A stretch of DNA of 64,000 nt from Cephalopachus bancanus (lineage: Eukaryota > Chordata > Mammalia > Primates > Tarsiidae): positions 310,001 to 374,000 of the forward strand of contig JAPVLO010000115.1 in the NCBI GenBank assembly GCA_027257055.1. The letters are read 5' to 3'. Position numbers and translations under genes: made by a program. Numbering within the stretch: position 1 is the stretch's first letter; the number at the start of each line of letters is the position of its first letter. The notes beneath the pieces were generated by a model. It had not been told where the DNA came from and searched no databases. It worked only from the letters and a program-made list of their open reading frames with translations. This document shows positions 18,511 to 50,940 of the stretch, in pieces.

Positions 18511-20400
18511 TGAATTTTTTAATGATTTGATTTTGTTTCTACTTTTTTTACTTATTAGCTATACTTGTTAGTGGCTGCTCTAGGGTTTGCAGTATTAATC
18601 TTTTTCTTTTTTTTTTTTTTGAGTTGGAGTCTCACTCTGTTGCCCAGACTGGAGTGCAATGGCACACTTCCGGCTACCGCAGCCTCGACCTGCTGGGCTC
18701 CAGCGATCCTTCTGCCTCAGCCTTCCAAGTAACCAGAACTACAGGCATGTGCTACCACATCCGGATAAATTTGATTTATTGTAGAGACGAGGTCTCACCA
18801 AGTTGCCCGGGCGGGTCTCGAATCCGTGGGCTCAGGTAATCCATTCATCTCGGCTTTCAAAAGTGCTGGGATTACAGGCTGAGCCACTGAGCCTGGCCCA
18901 GTATTAATCTTTAACTTACCACAGTTTATCTTCAAATATTGTACTACTTTACATACAGTATAAGACTCTTACAAAACTATACTTCCATTTCTCCCTCCTT
19001 TCCTCTGTACTCTTATTATACACTTTAATTTTACATGTATCATAAACCTCACAATACATTGTTGATATTTTTGCTTTAAGTAATTACTTTTTTCTCTCGG
19101 CCTTCCAAATAGTTGGAACCACAGGCGCGTACCACCGTGCCCAACTAATGTTTTTTATTTATTGTAGAGACAAGGTCTTGCCATGTTGCCCAGGCTGGTC
19201 TCAAACCCCTGAGCTCAGGCAATCCTCTTGCCTTAGCCTCCCAAAATGTTGGGATTACAGGCTTGAGTCACAGTGCCTGGCCAATAGTTACATTTTTAAA
19301 AGATTAAAAATGAGAAAAAATATCTTTTATATTTACTCACATATTTACCATGTAGGATGGTCTTCATTCTTTTGTTTAAATTCCAGTTTCCATACCATAT
19401 TATTTTCTTCTGCCTGAAAAACTACCTTTATTGTATAGTGTGGATATCCTGGTGATGAACTCTATCAGCTTTCCTTGGTATGAAAATTTATTTCACTCTT
19501 ACATTTGAAAAATATTTTCAATGGATATGAATTCTAGGCTTATAGGTTTGCTTTTAGCACTTAAAGAAGATATTACATAGTCTTCTGGCCTACAGGGTTT
19601 CTTAAAATTTGGCTATCATTCTTATCTGTCACTCTTCAATTAATAAATTTTTTTCTCCCCTCTGTGCTTTGTTTTAGATAGTTTTTGTTAGTTTTTTTGC
19701 CATGTCTTCAAGTTCAATGATTTTTTTCCTTTGGCAGTATCTATTCTGCTGTTAATCCCATACAGTGTAAATATTTGATATTTTTTTATCTCTACAAGTT
19801 TCATTTTGGCCTTTTATATATCTCCTATTTCTTTCTTTATCACATTCACGTTCTTTGTCCTTAAGAATATTTATAAGATTTCTAACAGCTACTTTAAGGT
19901 TCTCTTCTACTAATTCTATCATCACTGTTATTTTGGGGTATTTTTATTGATTTTTCTCCCCAGCTTATTGGTCATATTATCCTGTGTTTTTACATAACTG
20001 CTAATTACTGACTAAATGCAGAGTTTTGTGACTTTTATGTTTTCTGGGTATTGGATTTTGTTGTAATACTTTAAAGAGTGTTTGGTTTTAGTCTGATGCA
20101 CAGTTGTATAACTTACAGATCAGTTTGATTCTTCTGAGGCTTGCTTTACATTTTGTTATGGTAATCTCAGAGCAGTTTTTAATTCTGGGATTAAATTTAG
20201 TCCCACTACTAAGGTGTGACCTTTCTGGACTCTATTGTCTTTTCAATAGAGTGGGCTTGTGGGAATACAAATTGTGAATTCCTCAAATTATACAGTCAAT
20301 TGCTTTCTGAAGGTTCATTCCTGGGTTTGAGAAGTTTCATCTCATGCATGTGTAGATCACCACATAGGCAAAAAAATCAAGGGGAGCTCTCTTGTAGATC
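18511..20400 (-). mobile_element. Probable ancient LINE remnant (antisense), AT-rich
   Basis: An AT-rich stretch with an L1M/HAL1-like flavour on the antisense strand (for example TTTCATTTTGGCCTTTTATA and GGGTATTGGATTTTG), interrupted by Alus at 18608-18899 and 19094-19290. No coding frame survives. The family is uncertain. Confidence 0.35.
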
Positions 20401-20895
20401 TTTTTTTGTTGAGTTGGAGTCTCACTCTGTCACCCAGACTGGAGTGCAGTGGCTGCTCCTGGCCACTGTAGCCTCGACCTGCTGGGCTCCGGTGATCCTT
20501 CTTCCTCAGCCTTCCAAGGAGCTGGAACTACAGGCGCGCGCTACCACGCCCGGCTAATTTTTGATTTATTGTAGAGATGAGGTCTCACCAAGTTGCCCAG
20601 GCAGGTCTCGAATCCGTGTGCTCAGGCAATCCACTCACCTCAGCTCTTGTAGATCTTTGATGTTCTTCTTCTGTGCAGTTGCTACTCCTTCAGCACTTTG
20701 TTTCACTCTTCTCAGACTCTGACTTCTGTCTCTATTCAATGAGGTTGCCAATTTCTGTTTTAGTTCCCTTACCTTTGCTACAGCCTAGAACCTGCCCCTA
20801 GATAGCAATTCAGGGCAACTACAGGGATCACCTTGTCTGTTCCCTTTTCTCAGGGATCACAGTCCCATGTTGCCTGCTGTCCAACAGGTTAAAAC

Positions 20896-21345
20896 TGATT
20901 TCATTTATCACAGCACAATTCATAATCACAAAGATATGGAGTCAACATAAATGACCATCAACTTATCAGTGGAAAATGAAAATGTGGTGTGTAAATATAT
21001 ATCATGGAATACTATTTACTATTTGGCCATAAAAAAAAAAAATAAGGTCTTCTGCAGCAATTTGGATGGAATTGGAGACCATCATCCTAAGTGAAGTTAC
21101 ACAGGAACAGAAAACCAAACACTGCATGTTCTCACTTATAAGTGGGAACTAAACTAAGGAAATACAAAGGAATACAGAATGGTATAATGGATATTGGAGA
21201 CTCATAAGAGTAAGAATGGGAAGAAGGGAGGGATGAAAAATCACCTGTTGGATATAAGGTGCACACGTTGGAGGGGGGTGGGTACACTCAAAGCCCAGAC
21301 TTCTTTGCCACTGTACAATATATCCATGCAACCAAAAAACCATTT
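20896..21345 (+). mobile_element. L1 3' end fragment
   Basis: The plus strand reads the end of L1 ORF2 and start of the 3' UTR: ATCATGGAATACTATTTACT, TTTGGATGGAATTGGAGACC and CACTTATAAGTGGGAACTAA, in canonical order. It is 5'-truncated and inactive. Confidence 0.85.
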
Positions 21346-21479
21346 GTTTTTGTTTCTAAAGTTACTGAAATTAAACAAAACAGTAGCTCATATATTTTAC
21401 CCAGTTTTCTCATTGTTTATAGTAGGAGGGCAATTCCTGCAACAATTCATCTATCATGGACAGGAGTAATTTATGTTGT

Positions 21480-21710
21480 ATGTCAAGTGGCTGTCAGGTC
21501 CTATACTAACCACTTGACATACAACATCTCATTTAATACTTACGACAATGCTGTGAAGTAACGATATCTTTGTTTTATAAACAAGAACACTGAAACTCTG
21601 AAGGATTAAATAACTAGCCCAAGATAACATAGTTGGCAGAAAATGTAGAAGTAGGTTTCAAATTTCAATAGCCTAAGTTTGAAACCACTGTTATAATGAT
21701 TATACTATAT
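21480..21710 (-). repeat. MIR SINE remnant
   Basis: Antisense MIR order on the plus strand: ATCTCATTTAATACTTACGA, TTTTATAAACAAGAACACTG and AACTAGCCCAAGATAACA. It is highly diverged. Confidence 0.65.
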
Positions 21711-21789
21711 CCCTGAGGAGAGAAAAATGAGGTCAAGGGGCAAGGAGGATTCTTGGCATATAACAAGATAAAGCAAGAATTAAGGACAG

Positions 21790-22592
21790 CAAAGAATTTG
21801 AATAGACATTTCTCCTAAACAAACAAACAAACAAAAAACCCCAAATAACTTACAAGCACATGAAAAGATACTCAACATCATTAATCACCAGAGAAATGCA
21901 AACCAAACCACACCGTGAGATAATACTTCAGTCATTATGATGTATACAATAAAAAAGACAAGGCATAACAAGTGTTGGCAAGTACATGGAAACTTCCCTC
22001 ATGCATTGCTGGTGGGATTGCAAAATAGTATGGCTACTTTGGAATAGGGTTTGGCAGTTCCTCAAAAGCTTAAATGCAGAACTGTCATATGACCCAGAAA
22101 TTCCACTCCTAGGTATATATCCAAGAGAACTGCAAACAAGTCCACACAAATGTTCACAGTGGCACCATTCCTATTAGCTCAAAGTGGAAACAACCCAAAA
22201 TGTCCATCAGGTGGTGAACAGATACATAAATATAGTACATCCAATCAATGGAATATTATTTGGCAATACAAATAAATGAATTACTGATATGTGACATGGA
22301 GGAAACTTTAAAACACTATGCTAAGTGACAAAGGCCAGTCACAGAAGGTCAAATAATGTATGATTTCATTTAAATGACATATCCAGAACAGGCAAACCTA
22401 CAGAGACAAAAAAATAGACTAGTGGTTGCCAAGAGCTATGAGGAGGAATGGGGAGTGACTGCTAATGGGGGTATTAGTTTGTTGTGGCAGAGGAGTGGGC
22501 AGGAGTTGATAAAAATGGAATTAGATAGTGGTGATGGTTGTACAATCTTGTAAACTAAACCGCTGAATTGTGTATGTTTGTTTATTTATTTT
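21790..22592 (+). mobile_element. L1 (L1M-type) 3' end
   Basis: The plus strand reads ACTCAACATCATTAATCACC, TGCTGGTGGGATTGCAAAAT, CCACTCCTAGGTATATATCC and then the 3' tail ATGGTTGTACAATCTTG, typical of the 3' part of older L1. The last 100 bp (22490-22592) recur at 23329-23440. Confidence 0.8.
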
Positions 22593-23327
<735 letters not shown>

Positions 23328-23328
23328 G

Positions 23329-23440
23329 GAGGAGTGGGGAGGTTAATAAAAATGGAATTAGATAGTGGTGATGGTTGTACAATCTTTAAACTAAACCACT
23401 GAATTGTGTATGTATGTTTGTTTGTTGTTTATTTATTTTT
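23329..23440 (+). repeat. Direct repeat of L1 tail 22490-22592
   Basis: GGAGGAGTGGGG, AAAATGGAATTAGATAGTGG and TGATGGTTGTACAATCTT repeat the L1 3' tail at 22490-22592, each followed by an antisense Alu. The repeat flanks the inverted segment 22593-23327. Confidence 0.9.
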
Positions 23441-24035
23441 GAGTTGGAGTCTCACTCTGTTGCCCAGGCTGGAATGCAGTGGCACACTCATGGTCACCCC
23501 AGCATTGACCTGCTGAGCTCCAGCGATCCTTCGCCTCAGCCTTCCGAGTAGCTGGAACTACAGGCGAGTGCTACCAGGCCTGGTTAATTTTTGATTTATT
23601 GTAGAGACGAGGTTTCGCCAAGTTGCCCGGGCTGGTCTTGAACCTGTGGGCTCAGGCAATCCACTTGCCTTGGCCTCCCAAAATGCTGGGATTACAGACT
23701 AAGCCACCGAGCCCAGTCTGTGTATATTTATTTTAAAATTAAAAAAGTTTTTTGCCATTTCCTTTAAATAAAGCCAGGGTATACTTTAAAAGGGTGACTT
23801 TTATGAAATGTGAATTTTACCTGAATTTAAACAAAAAAACAAGGTCTTTGTCATATCTAACTTTATAGAAGAACAAAATAAACAAGGGAAAATTAAAAAT
23901 AATCCTTCTTGGCTTGTTTTAGTCTTCCCAGTTAGGCTGAGTATTGGCAGTTTTAAGGTCTTACAATAAAGATGAACGAAGCTATGTAGCTGAAGCAGAG
24001 CACAAACCCATTCCTGCCTCAATTTTCAAATCCTA

Positions 24036-38388
<14,353 letters not shown>

Positions 38389-41078
38389 CTACAAAACAAA
38401 ATTCAAAACAGATTCATTACAAGGGACCTTTCATCCTGTGAAAACCATAAATTATTAGCTCTTTCCCATCTCTAGAAGTAGGTAAAGCAGGCACAGACTG
38501 CCGAGTTCCAATGCCTGCACTAATATATCCCCTTTGTCAAAAGCTCCAATCTTCTTGTGACTCAGTTTATACATTCAAGATAATAGTTCCTAGAGGTTAT
38601 CCCATTTGGCAAAATTTATATTAAATAAAAAAATACTACTTCCTCAAATGGACTTTTGAGGGTTTTAACAATTTGTGACATTTCTTTCATAAAACAGACT
38701 ATTAGAGCTAGACTGGGAGCTCATTTGCTCCTTAAGGAATTAACTTGCTTTATTACATATTTATCTCCTTGCTGGACAAAAACTTGTATTTCAAGTATTG
38801 AGATAAGAAATCTCCCCAACACTTGTGAGTCTGACCAAAGGAAAAGTGATCCTAGTAGAGCTAGGTTTGGACTGTTCATATACACTGTAAAAACTCAATC
38901 TCCAGACTTTATTTCAAAGCATTAGACAGAGTAAAGGAAAAAGAGCAGGCTACCACAGGCCAGATGGCCAAATCTCTTATTTTTTCTAGTAATTTCAGAC
39001 TATCTCAAGAAATCTTACTTGTGCCTTACTTGAGGGGCCAGACAACCTAAGATGACAGGATTAGAAGGGACAACTCCCACCTTTGAATAAACTCCTTCCC
39101 TGAGAAGAATGAAGGGAGAGGGGCAAGGGATGCAGTAAACATTCTCTCGAGAAATCTTTGGGCAGTAATGATTTATACTTAGAACATTTTTTTAGATCAG
39201 TATTCCATGATGCAGATATTCATTTTAGCTTTCACATAACTTTCAGAAAGTTTTATTTAAATATGTGTTGGGGTGGTAATTAGTGACACATCATTTAGTC
39301 ATTAATATTTACCAACTTAATCTGCTCTTACTGTCTTTGAATACCTATAGGTTCTTTGCAGACCTCTATCTTTATAATCATTACTACAGCTGTTAAAATG
39401 GAAACTTTTTTCAAACTGTATATTTCTTCTTGTCAGTTCTAGTTTCTGTATTTTTCCTTTCTTGCTCCCTTCATGTCTATCCTTTTTCTTTTAATTTTCT
39501 TCTAAACACTTAAACAAAGCTCAAGGTATACTTCTGTTTTCCTCATACTCCTAGTAATATCCAAGCTTCCAAACCTTTCATTCAATAACTGTTTCTGTTT
39601 GCTAAGTAGTATTTTCTTTTGATCCTTTAAAAAAATCTTTTTATCCTTTCTTTAATCTATCTCTATTACCACCTAGTTTTCAGTGTTGCGAATCAAAGTA
39701 CTATTGGTGAAATCTGTCCTTTTTTCCTTGTTCATTTACTCATACTCACACTTAAAAGATGAGCTGATCATGGATCTCTAAAAAAGGTTACTGTAAAACT
39801 TGGCAGAACTGTCAGAAATAATTGTACTTTGCTAGCCAAGAAGATAGTCACATCATGACAATGCCAAAAAGAGAATAACCAACATCTGCTGCTAAACCAC
39901 AAATCCCACCTCTAACTCATTCAGCCAATTTGCAGGGCCTGGCTCACAGTAACCTCCTGTCTTCCCTAAACAACAACTTATATGTAAGTCCTACCTACAG
40001 TCAACTACTCACACATGGGTAAGAAGCCTAGGACATTGACACCTGTACTCCTCAGTTATAGGTGTTCAGTTGAACAGTATCTGGCATACAACAGGTACTT
40101 AATGAAGGAATAAAGTAAGGAAAGGAATAAAAAGGGCACCCAATACAACATCAAAGTAACAGATGTTTTCAGCCATGTAAACACAATAAATAGGAAAGAG
40201 ACCTTCCTATTTGTGGTAATATAATAAGTAGTGAAGAGCTACTAAATTTAATCTTGATTATTTTTTTCCTACTCTAATCTTGGTTTATCAAGAATGACTG
40301 GATAAAGAAGATGAGGAAGAACTATACACTTAGCAGGAGTGGCCACCAAGACAGCAATATTGCCAAGGTGCTAAGCTACTATTAAGAATACGTGGACAGT
40401 TGGCTTACTAAAGGAAATCCACACAGAATTCCTTGATTAGTTCAGACAGATTTATGATTTTTTTTTTTTTTTTTGCTATAATAATTCTGAATGAACCAAG
40501 AGTTGGCCTGGTTCATAATAATAATGGAGTAATCCACTGTGTGCTGAGCACTGAACTAGGCACCTGTTGGAATTGATTCTACTTGGGAATATAGAATTTC
40601 AGACTGGCTTGGAGCTCACTGCCACCTAATGGAAAAAAAAAAGAGGACATAGCTTCTGCTTCATTTCTTGTTACAGGGTAAGTCATGAATACTACTACTG
40701 TTTATTGTATTTTTAACTGTCTACTATATCTATCAAATATACTTGCCCTGACAAGAATATAAGAAGATATGGTTAGGACTTGGATTTTAAAACAACTAGA
40801 GAACACAGCCATGATTAAAAGCGTTTGCTCAAACTAGGTTTTTTTCTTGAGACTATTCCCTCCTTTTTTTTTAAAGCAGGATTTATTGAAAGGATACAAA
40901 AGCTCCCAGAGTGGGAAGGGACCCAAGAGGGTTGCCTGAGACTATTCCCTCTTATCAGAAAGATTGCAGAAGAGCAAAAAATATACAGTGGCCAGAGCTG
41001 AACAACTCAAAAGGCATTTTATGGGAAACACACATGCAAGCTCATAAGTCTGCTCAGAGACTCAGTCCATTACTATAC
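38389..41078. other. Intron 6: Alu-free, largely unique
   Basis: 2.7 kb with no Alu, in contrast to the neighbouring introns. The only clear mobile element is the R-like retrocopy near 40863. A stretch near 40080-40130 (ACAACAGGTACTTAATGAA) may be the end of an old MIR/L2. An A/T tract is at 40459-40474. Confidence 0.7.
40863..40936 (-). mobile_element. ERV-R-like poly(A) retrocopy, copy 3, with perfect TSD
   Basis: On the minus strand the element begins GGCAACCCTCTTGGGTCCC, contains CCCACTCTGGGAGCTTTTG, then CAATAAATCCTGCTTT and a short A tail. It is flanked by the exact 15 bp repeat TGAGACTATTCCCTC at 40848-40862 and 40937-40951. The duplication abuts both ends, so the whole inserted unit is only about 65 bp plus tail. 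It lies in intron 6 in the sense orientation, about 130 bp past the exon 6 donor. Confidence 0.88.
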
Positions 41079-41153
41079 CTCACTCTGAGGTGTTGAGTTA
41101 TCCATCAGCATCACATGGATTAGTCTGGGATCTACCGACTTGATCTCACCACT
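41079..41153 (-). CDS. KDM3B: KDM3B exon 6 (partial CDS)
   Basis: A small exon of 75 nt, 25 codons, phase 0 at both ends, reading SGEIKSVDPRLIHVMLMDNS then TPQSE. Human has A where T is seen, by memory. The acceptor is ACTGTAG and the donor GAG|GTATAG, a weaker +3/+4 context than its neighbours. About 130 bp downstream of its donor on the gene strand sits the ERV-R-like retrocopy at 40863-40936. Confidence 0.94.
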
Positions 41154-41409
41154 CTACAGTAGGAGCAGGATAGCAGAAAATATGAAAAAGGGGGAAAAGA
41201 CATTTAATGTCATGTCCATCAAGACATAATTATGTAATTTCCTAATCAATGTAATTATCTCTTGATTGATTCTACTTCCCTATTAGAATGTGGAAACCAT
41301 TCAAATATTTAAGTGCATGAATGAAAGGATTGAGCTCAATGTTCAAGTGTGTCCTTTAGAGATGTTATTCAAATTCTGTATCTCTGAGACCTTCGTATCC
41401 TATATTATG

Positions 41410-42151
41410 AGCATATACATACATTATGAAAAAAAAGTTTCAGAACAATCATTAAAAGAATCACTCTTGACTAGGCACAGTGGTGCTGGTGGTAATCCCA
41501 GCACTTTGGAAGGTGGAGACAAGAGGATTGCCTGAGCCCCCAGATTTAAGGACAGCCTGAAAAACATGGTGAGACTTCTTCTCTACAATAAATAAAAAAA
41601 ATTAGCTGGGCATGGTGGTGCACGCCAGTAGTTCCAGTTACCTGAAAGGCTGAGGTGGAAGGATTGCCTGAGCCCAGCAGGTCAAGGCTGCGGTGGCCGT
41701 GAGCGTGCCACTGCATTCCAGCCTGAGTGTCAAAGTGAGACTCCAACACACACAAAAAAAGAATCACTCTCCTAGTAAAGTATAAAAATTGCGGGGATAG
41801 CAATTTAATGAAAGTGTCAAACTTGCTGTGCATAACCTTTGACCTAGCATTTACACACATAAATATTTATTACTAGGCTGGGCGTGGTGCCTCAACCAGT
41901 AATTCCAACACTTTGGGAGGGTGAGGCGAGAGAACTGCCTGAGCCCAGGGTTCAAGACCAGTCTGGGCAACTTGACGAGACCGCGTCTCTACAATAAATC
42001 ACAAAAATTAGCCGGGCATGGTGGCATGCATTTGTAGTTACAGTTACTTAGAAGTCTTGAAGGTGGAAGGATCACCTAAGCCCAGCAGGTCGAGGCTGCG
42101 GTGGTCATGAGCATGCCACTGCACTCCAGCCTGGGCGTGAGACTCCAACTC
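41410..42151 (+). repeat. Source segment of the inverted duplication
   Basis: Contains AluA (41469-41757), a spacer of about 110 bp and AluB (41874-42151). Its reverse complement is found at 22593-23327. The old LINE sequence continues on both sides of AluB here (41771-41873, then from 42165), so this locus looks original. Confidence 0.85.
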
Positions 42152-43120
42152 AAAAAAAAAAAAATTTATTACAATAAATACTATAAAAGGATATTCAAGA
42201 ATGTTCACTGTGGCATTATATATATTAGTGAAAATACTGGAAATGACTTAAATGTTCACCAATTTTAAATCAAATTAGTTATAATACATCCGTTCAGAGT
42301 AATAGGATGTATCTTTTTAAAATTTTTTAAATTTTTTTTTTTTTTTTTGAGTCAGAGTCTCACTCTGTCATCCAGGCTGGAGTGCAGTGACATGCTCACA
42401 GCCACCACAACCTCGACCTGCTGGGTTCAGGCAATCCTTCCTCTTCAGCCTTCCAAGTAGCTGGAACTATAGGTGTGAGCCACCATGCCTGGCAAATTTT
42501 TTTGATTTATTGTACAGATGCAGTCTCACCAAGTTGCCCAGGCTGGTCTCGAACCCCTTGTCTCAGGCAATCCTATTGTCTCGACTTCTCAAAGTGCTGG
42601 GATTACAGGCTTTTTTTTTTTTTTTTTTTTAGTCAGAGTCTCACTCAGTCACCCAAGCTGGAGTGGAGTGGCATGCTCGCAGCCACCACAGCCTTGACCT
42701 GCTGGGCTCAGATGATCCTTCCGCCTTAGCATTCCAAGTAGCTGGAACCACAGGCACACACCACCACACCTGGCTAATTTTTGAGATTTATTGTAGAGAT
42801 GAGGGCTTGCCAAGTTGCCCAGGCTGGTCTCGAACCCCTGGACTCAGGCAATTCTCTTGCCTTGGCCTCCCAAAGTACTGGGATTACAGGCGTGAGCCAC
42901 TGCACCCAGCAAAGGTAGATCTTTATATTTACATACGAAGATGTTCATGATATACAATTAAGTTAAAAAGGTAAATTATATAACTATATGTATTATATGA
43001 CCTATTTGTTACTAAAGTGTGATTTAATATAGTTATATATCATATAAATACATAATATATAAATATTATTATACATACAAACATACACACAGAAACTATT
43101 TAGAAGAATATGGAATACAT
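41771..43120 (+). mobile_element. Old L1M-like LINE 3' part, split by Alus
   Basis: Pieces 41771-41873 (CATAACCTTTGACCTAGCAT), 42165-42337 (GGATATTCAAGAATGTTCAC and ATGACTTAAATGTTCACC) and 42912-43120 follow the usual order of an old L1 3' region. It is diverged and non-coding. Confidence 0.55.
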
Positions 43121-43995
43121 AGCAAACTGTTAATGGTATTGCAGGGTATTTGCCTAGGGGGAGGGGCAGTCTTCACTGTCTACTTTATGTATGTACATTG
43201 TTTGAAAAATTTTTTTTTCTTTTTTTTAGTTGGAGTCTCACTCTGTCACCCAGACTGGAGTGCAGTGGCCACTCCCGGCCACTGCAGCCTCGACCTGCTG
43301 GGCTCTGGCGATCCTTCTGCCTCAGCCTTCCAAGTAGCTGAAACTCCAGGCGCGTGCTACCACGCCCGGCTAATTTTTTTTGATTTATTGTAGAGATGAG
43401 GTCTCGCCAAGTCACCCAGGCGGGTCTTGAACCTGCAGGCTCAGGCAATCCACTCACCTCAGCCTCCCAAAGCACTGGGATTACAGGCTGTGCCACCGAG
43501 CCCAGCTTGAAAATTTTAAAGATTTATAACTTTAATAAATTTTTTTAAATGTAATAAAGAAATAAAAGCACTTATGCTTAGATTATACATCATTGCCAAG
43601 GGCAAGTCTGAAATAAGTTTGAAGATGTCATAAACACATACTTGTTTGCCTAAACAGTCCTCCAGGTATCTCTAGATACTATATTCTTTCTGTTTATTTC
43701 AGTAGAAACAATTCACTTTTTTAAGCATCTCAGTGGCAGAAGTATTACAAAAGCAAAGGCAAACTGACTAGTCTTTTAACTACTAACATTTATGAATATG
43801 ATAATACCATCGTACATTTGTATATTGTATTATATATTTCAAAGTACTTTCAGATATATTATCTAAGTACCCAAAACAGTGCTGTGAGATCAGTGGGAGC
43901 TTACATATTTATCTTTAATTTACAGATAAGAACAGTGAGTTTAAGAAAGCTGAACAACCTTTCTCAGGTCATATAATCATTAAGCAATAGAGTCA

Positions 43996-50618
<6,623 letters not shown>

Positions 50619-50829
50619 CTAGGAATAATTCTACTAACTTGTTTTTAAGTTCTTTTAATGGATATCAATAAGAACTGATTTTACTTCAGAGCCAGGAAGC
50701 TGGTCTCAGATTCACACTAAAAATGAGGAACAGAATTAGGAGACATAACTTATTTATAGTCATTCATTATTTTTTGTCATGTCTCTAATGAAATGTGCAA
50801 TTCTTAGTTTCCAATTTATATCTATACAT

Positions 50830-50940
50830 GCTAGGTGGAAGCTTACTATGTATAAGGTATTATGCTAGGTTCAGGAGTACAGAGGGGAATCTGGCCCACT
50901 TCTGAGGTCTTAAAGAGCTCACAGTCTAACAAGAAGAAAA
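50830..50940 (-). repeat. Ancient repeat fragment (L2-like)
   Basis: TACTATGTATAAGGTATTAT, then CAGGAGTACAGAGG and AAAGAGCTCACAGTCTAAC, the typical opening of the same old repeat seen at 3520-4680. Confidence 0.45.

Noticed and set aside
40459..40474. T tract as a possible fourth retrocopy tail
   Set aside because: The sequence next to it (GCTATAATAATTCTG) does not match the R-like family and no target duplication is visible.
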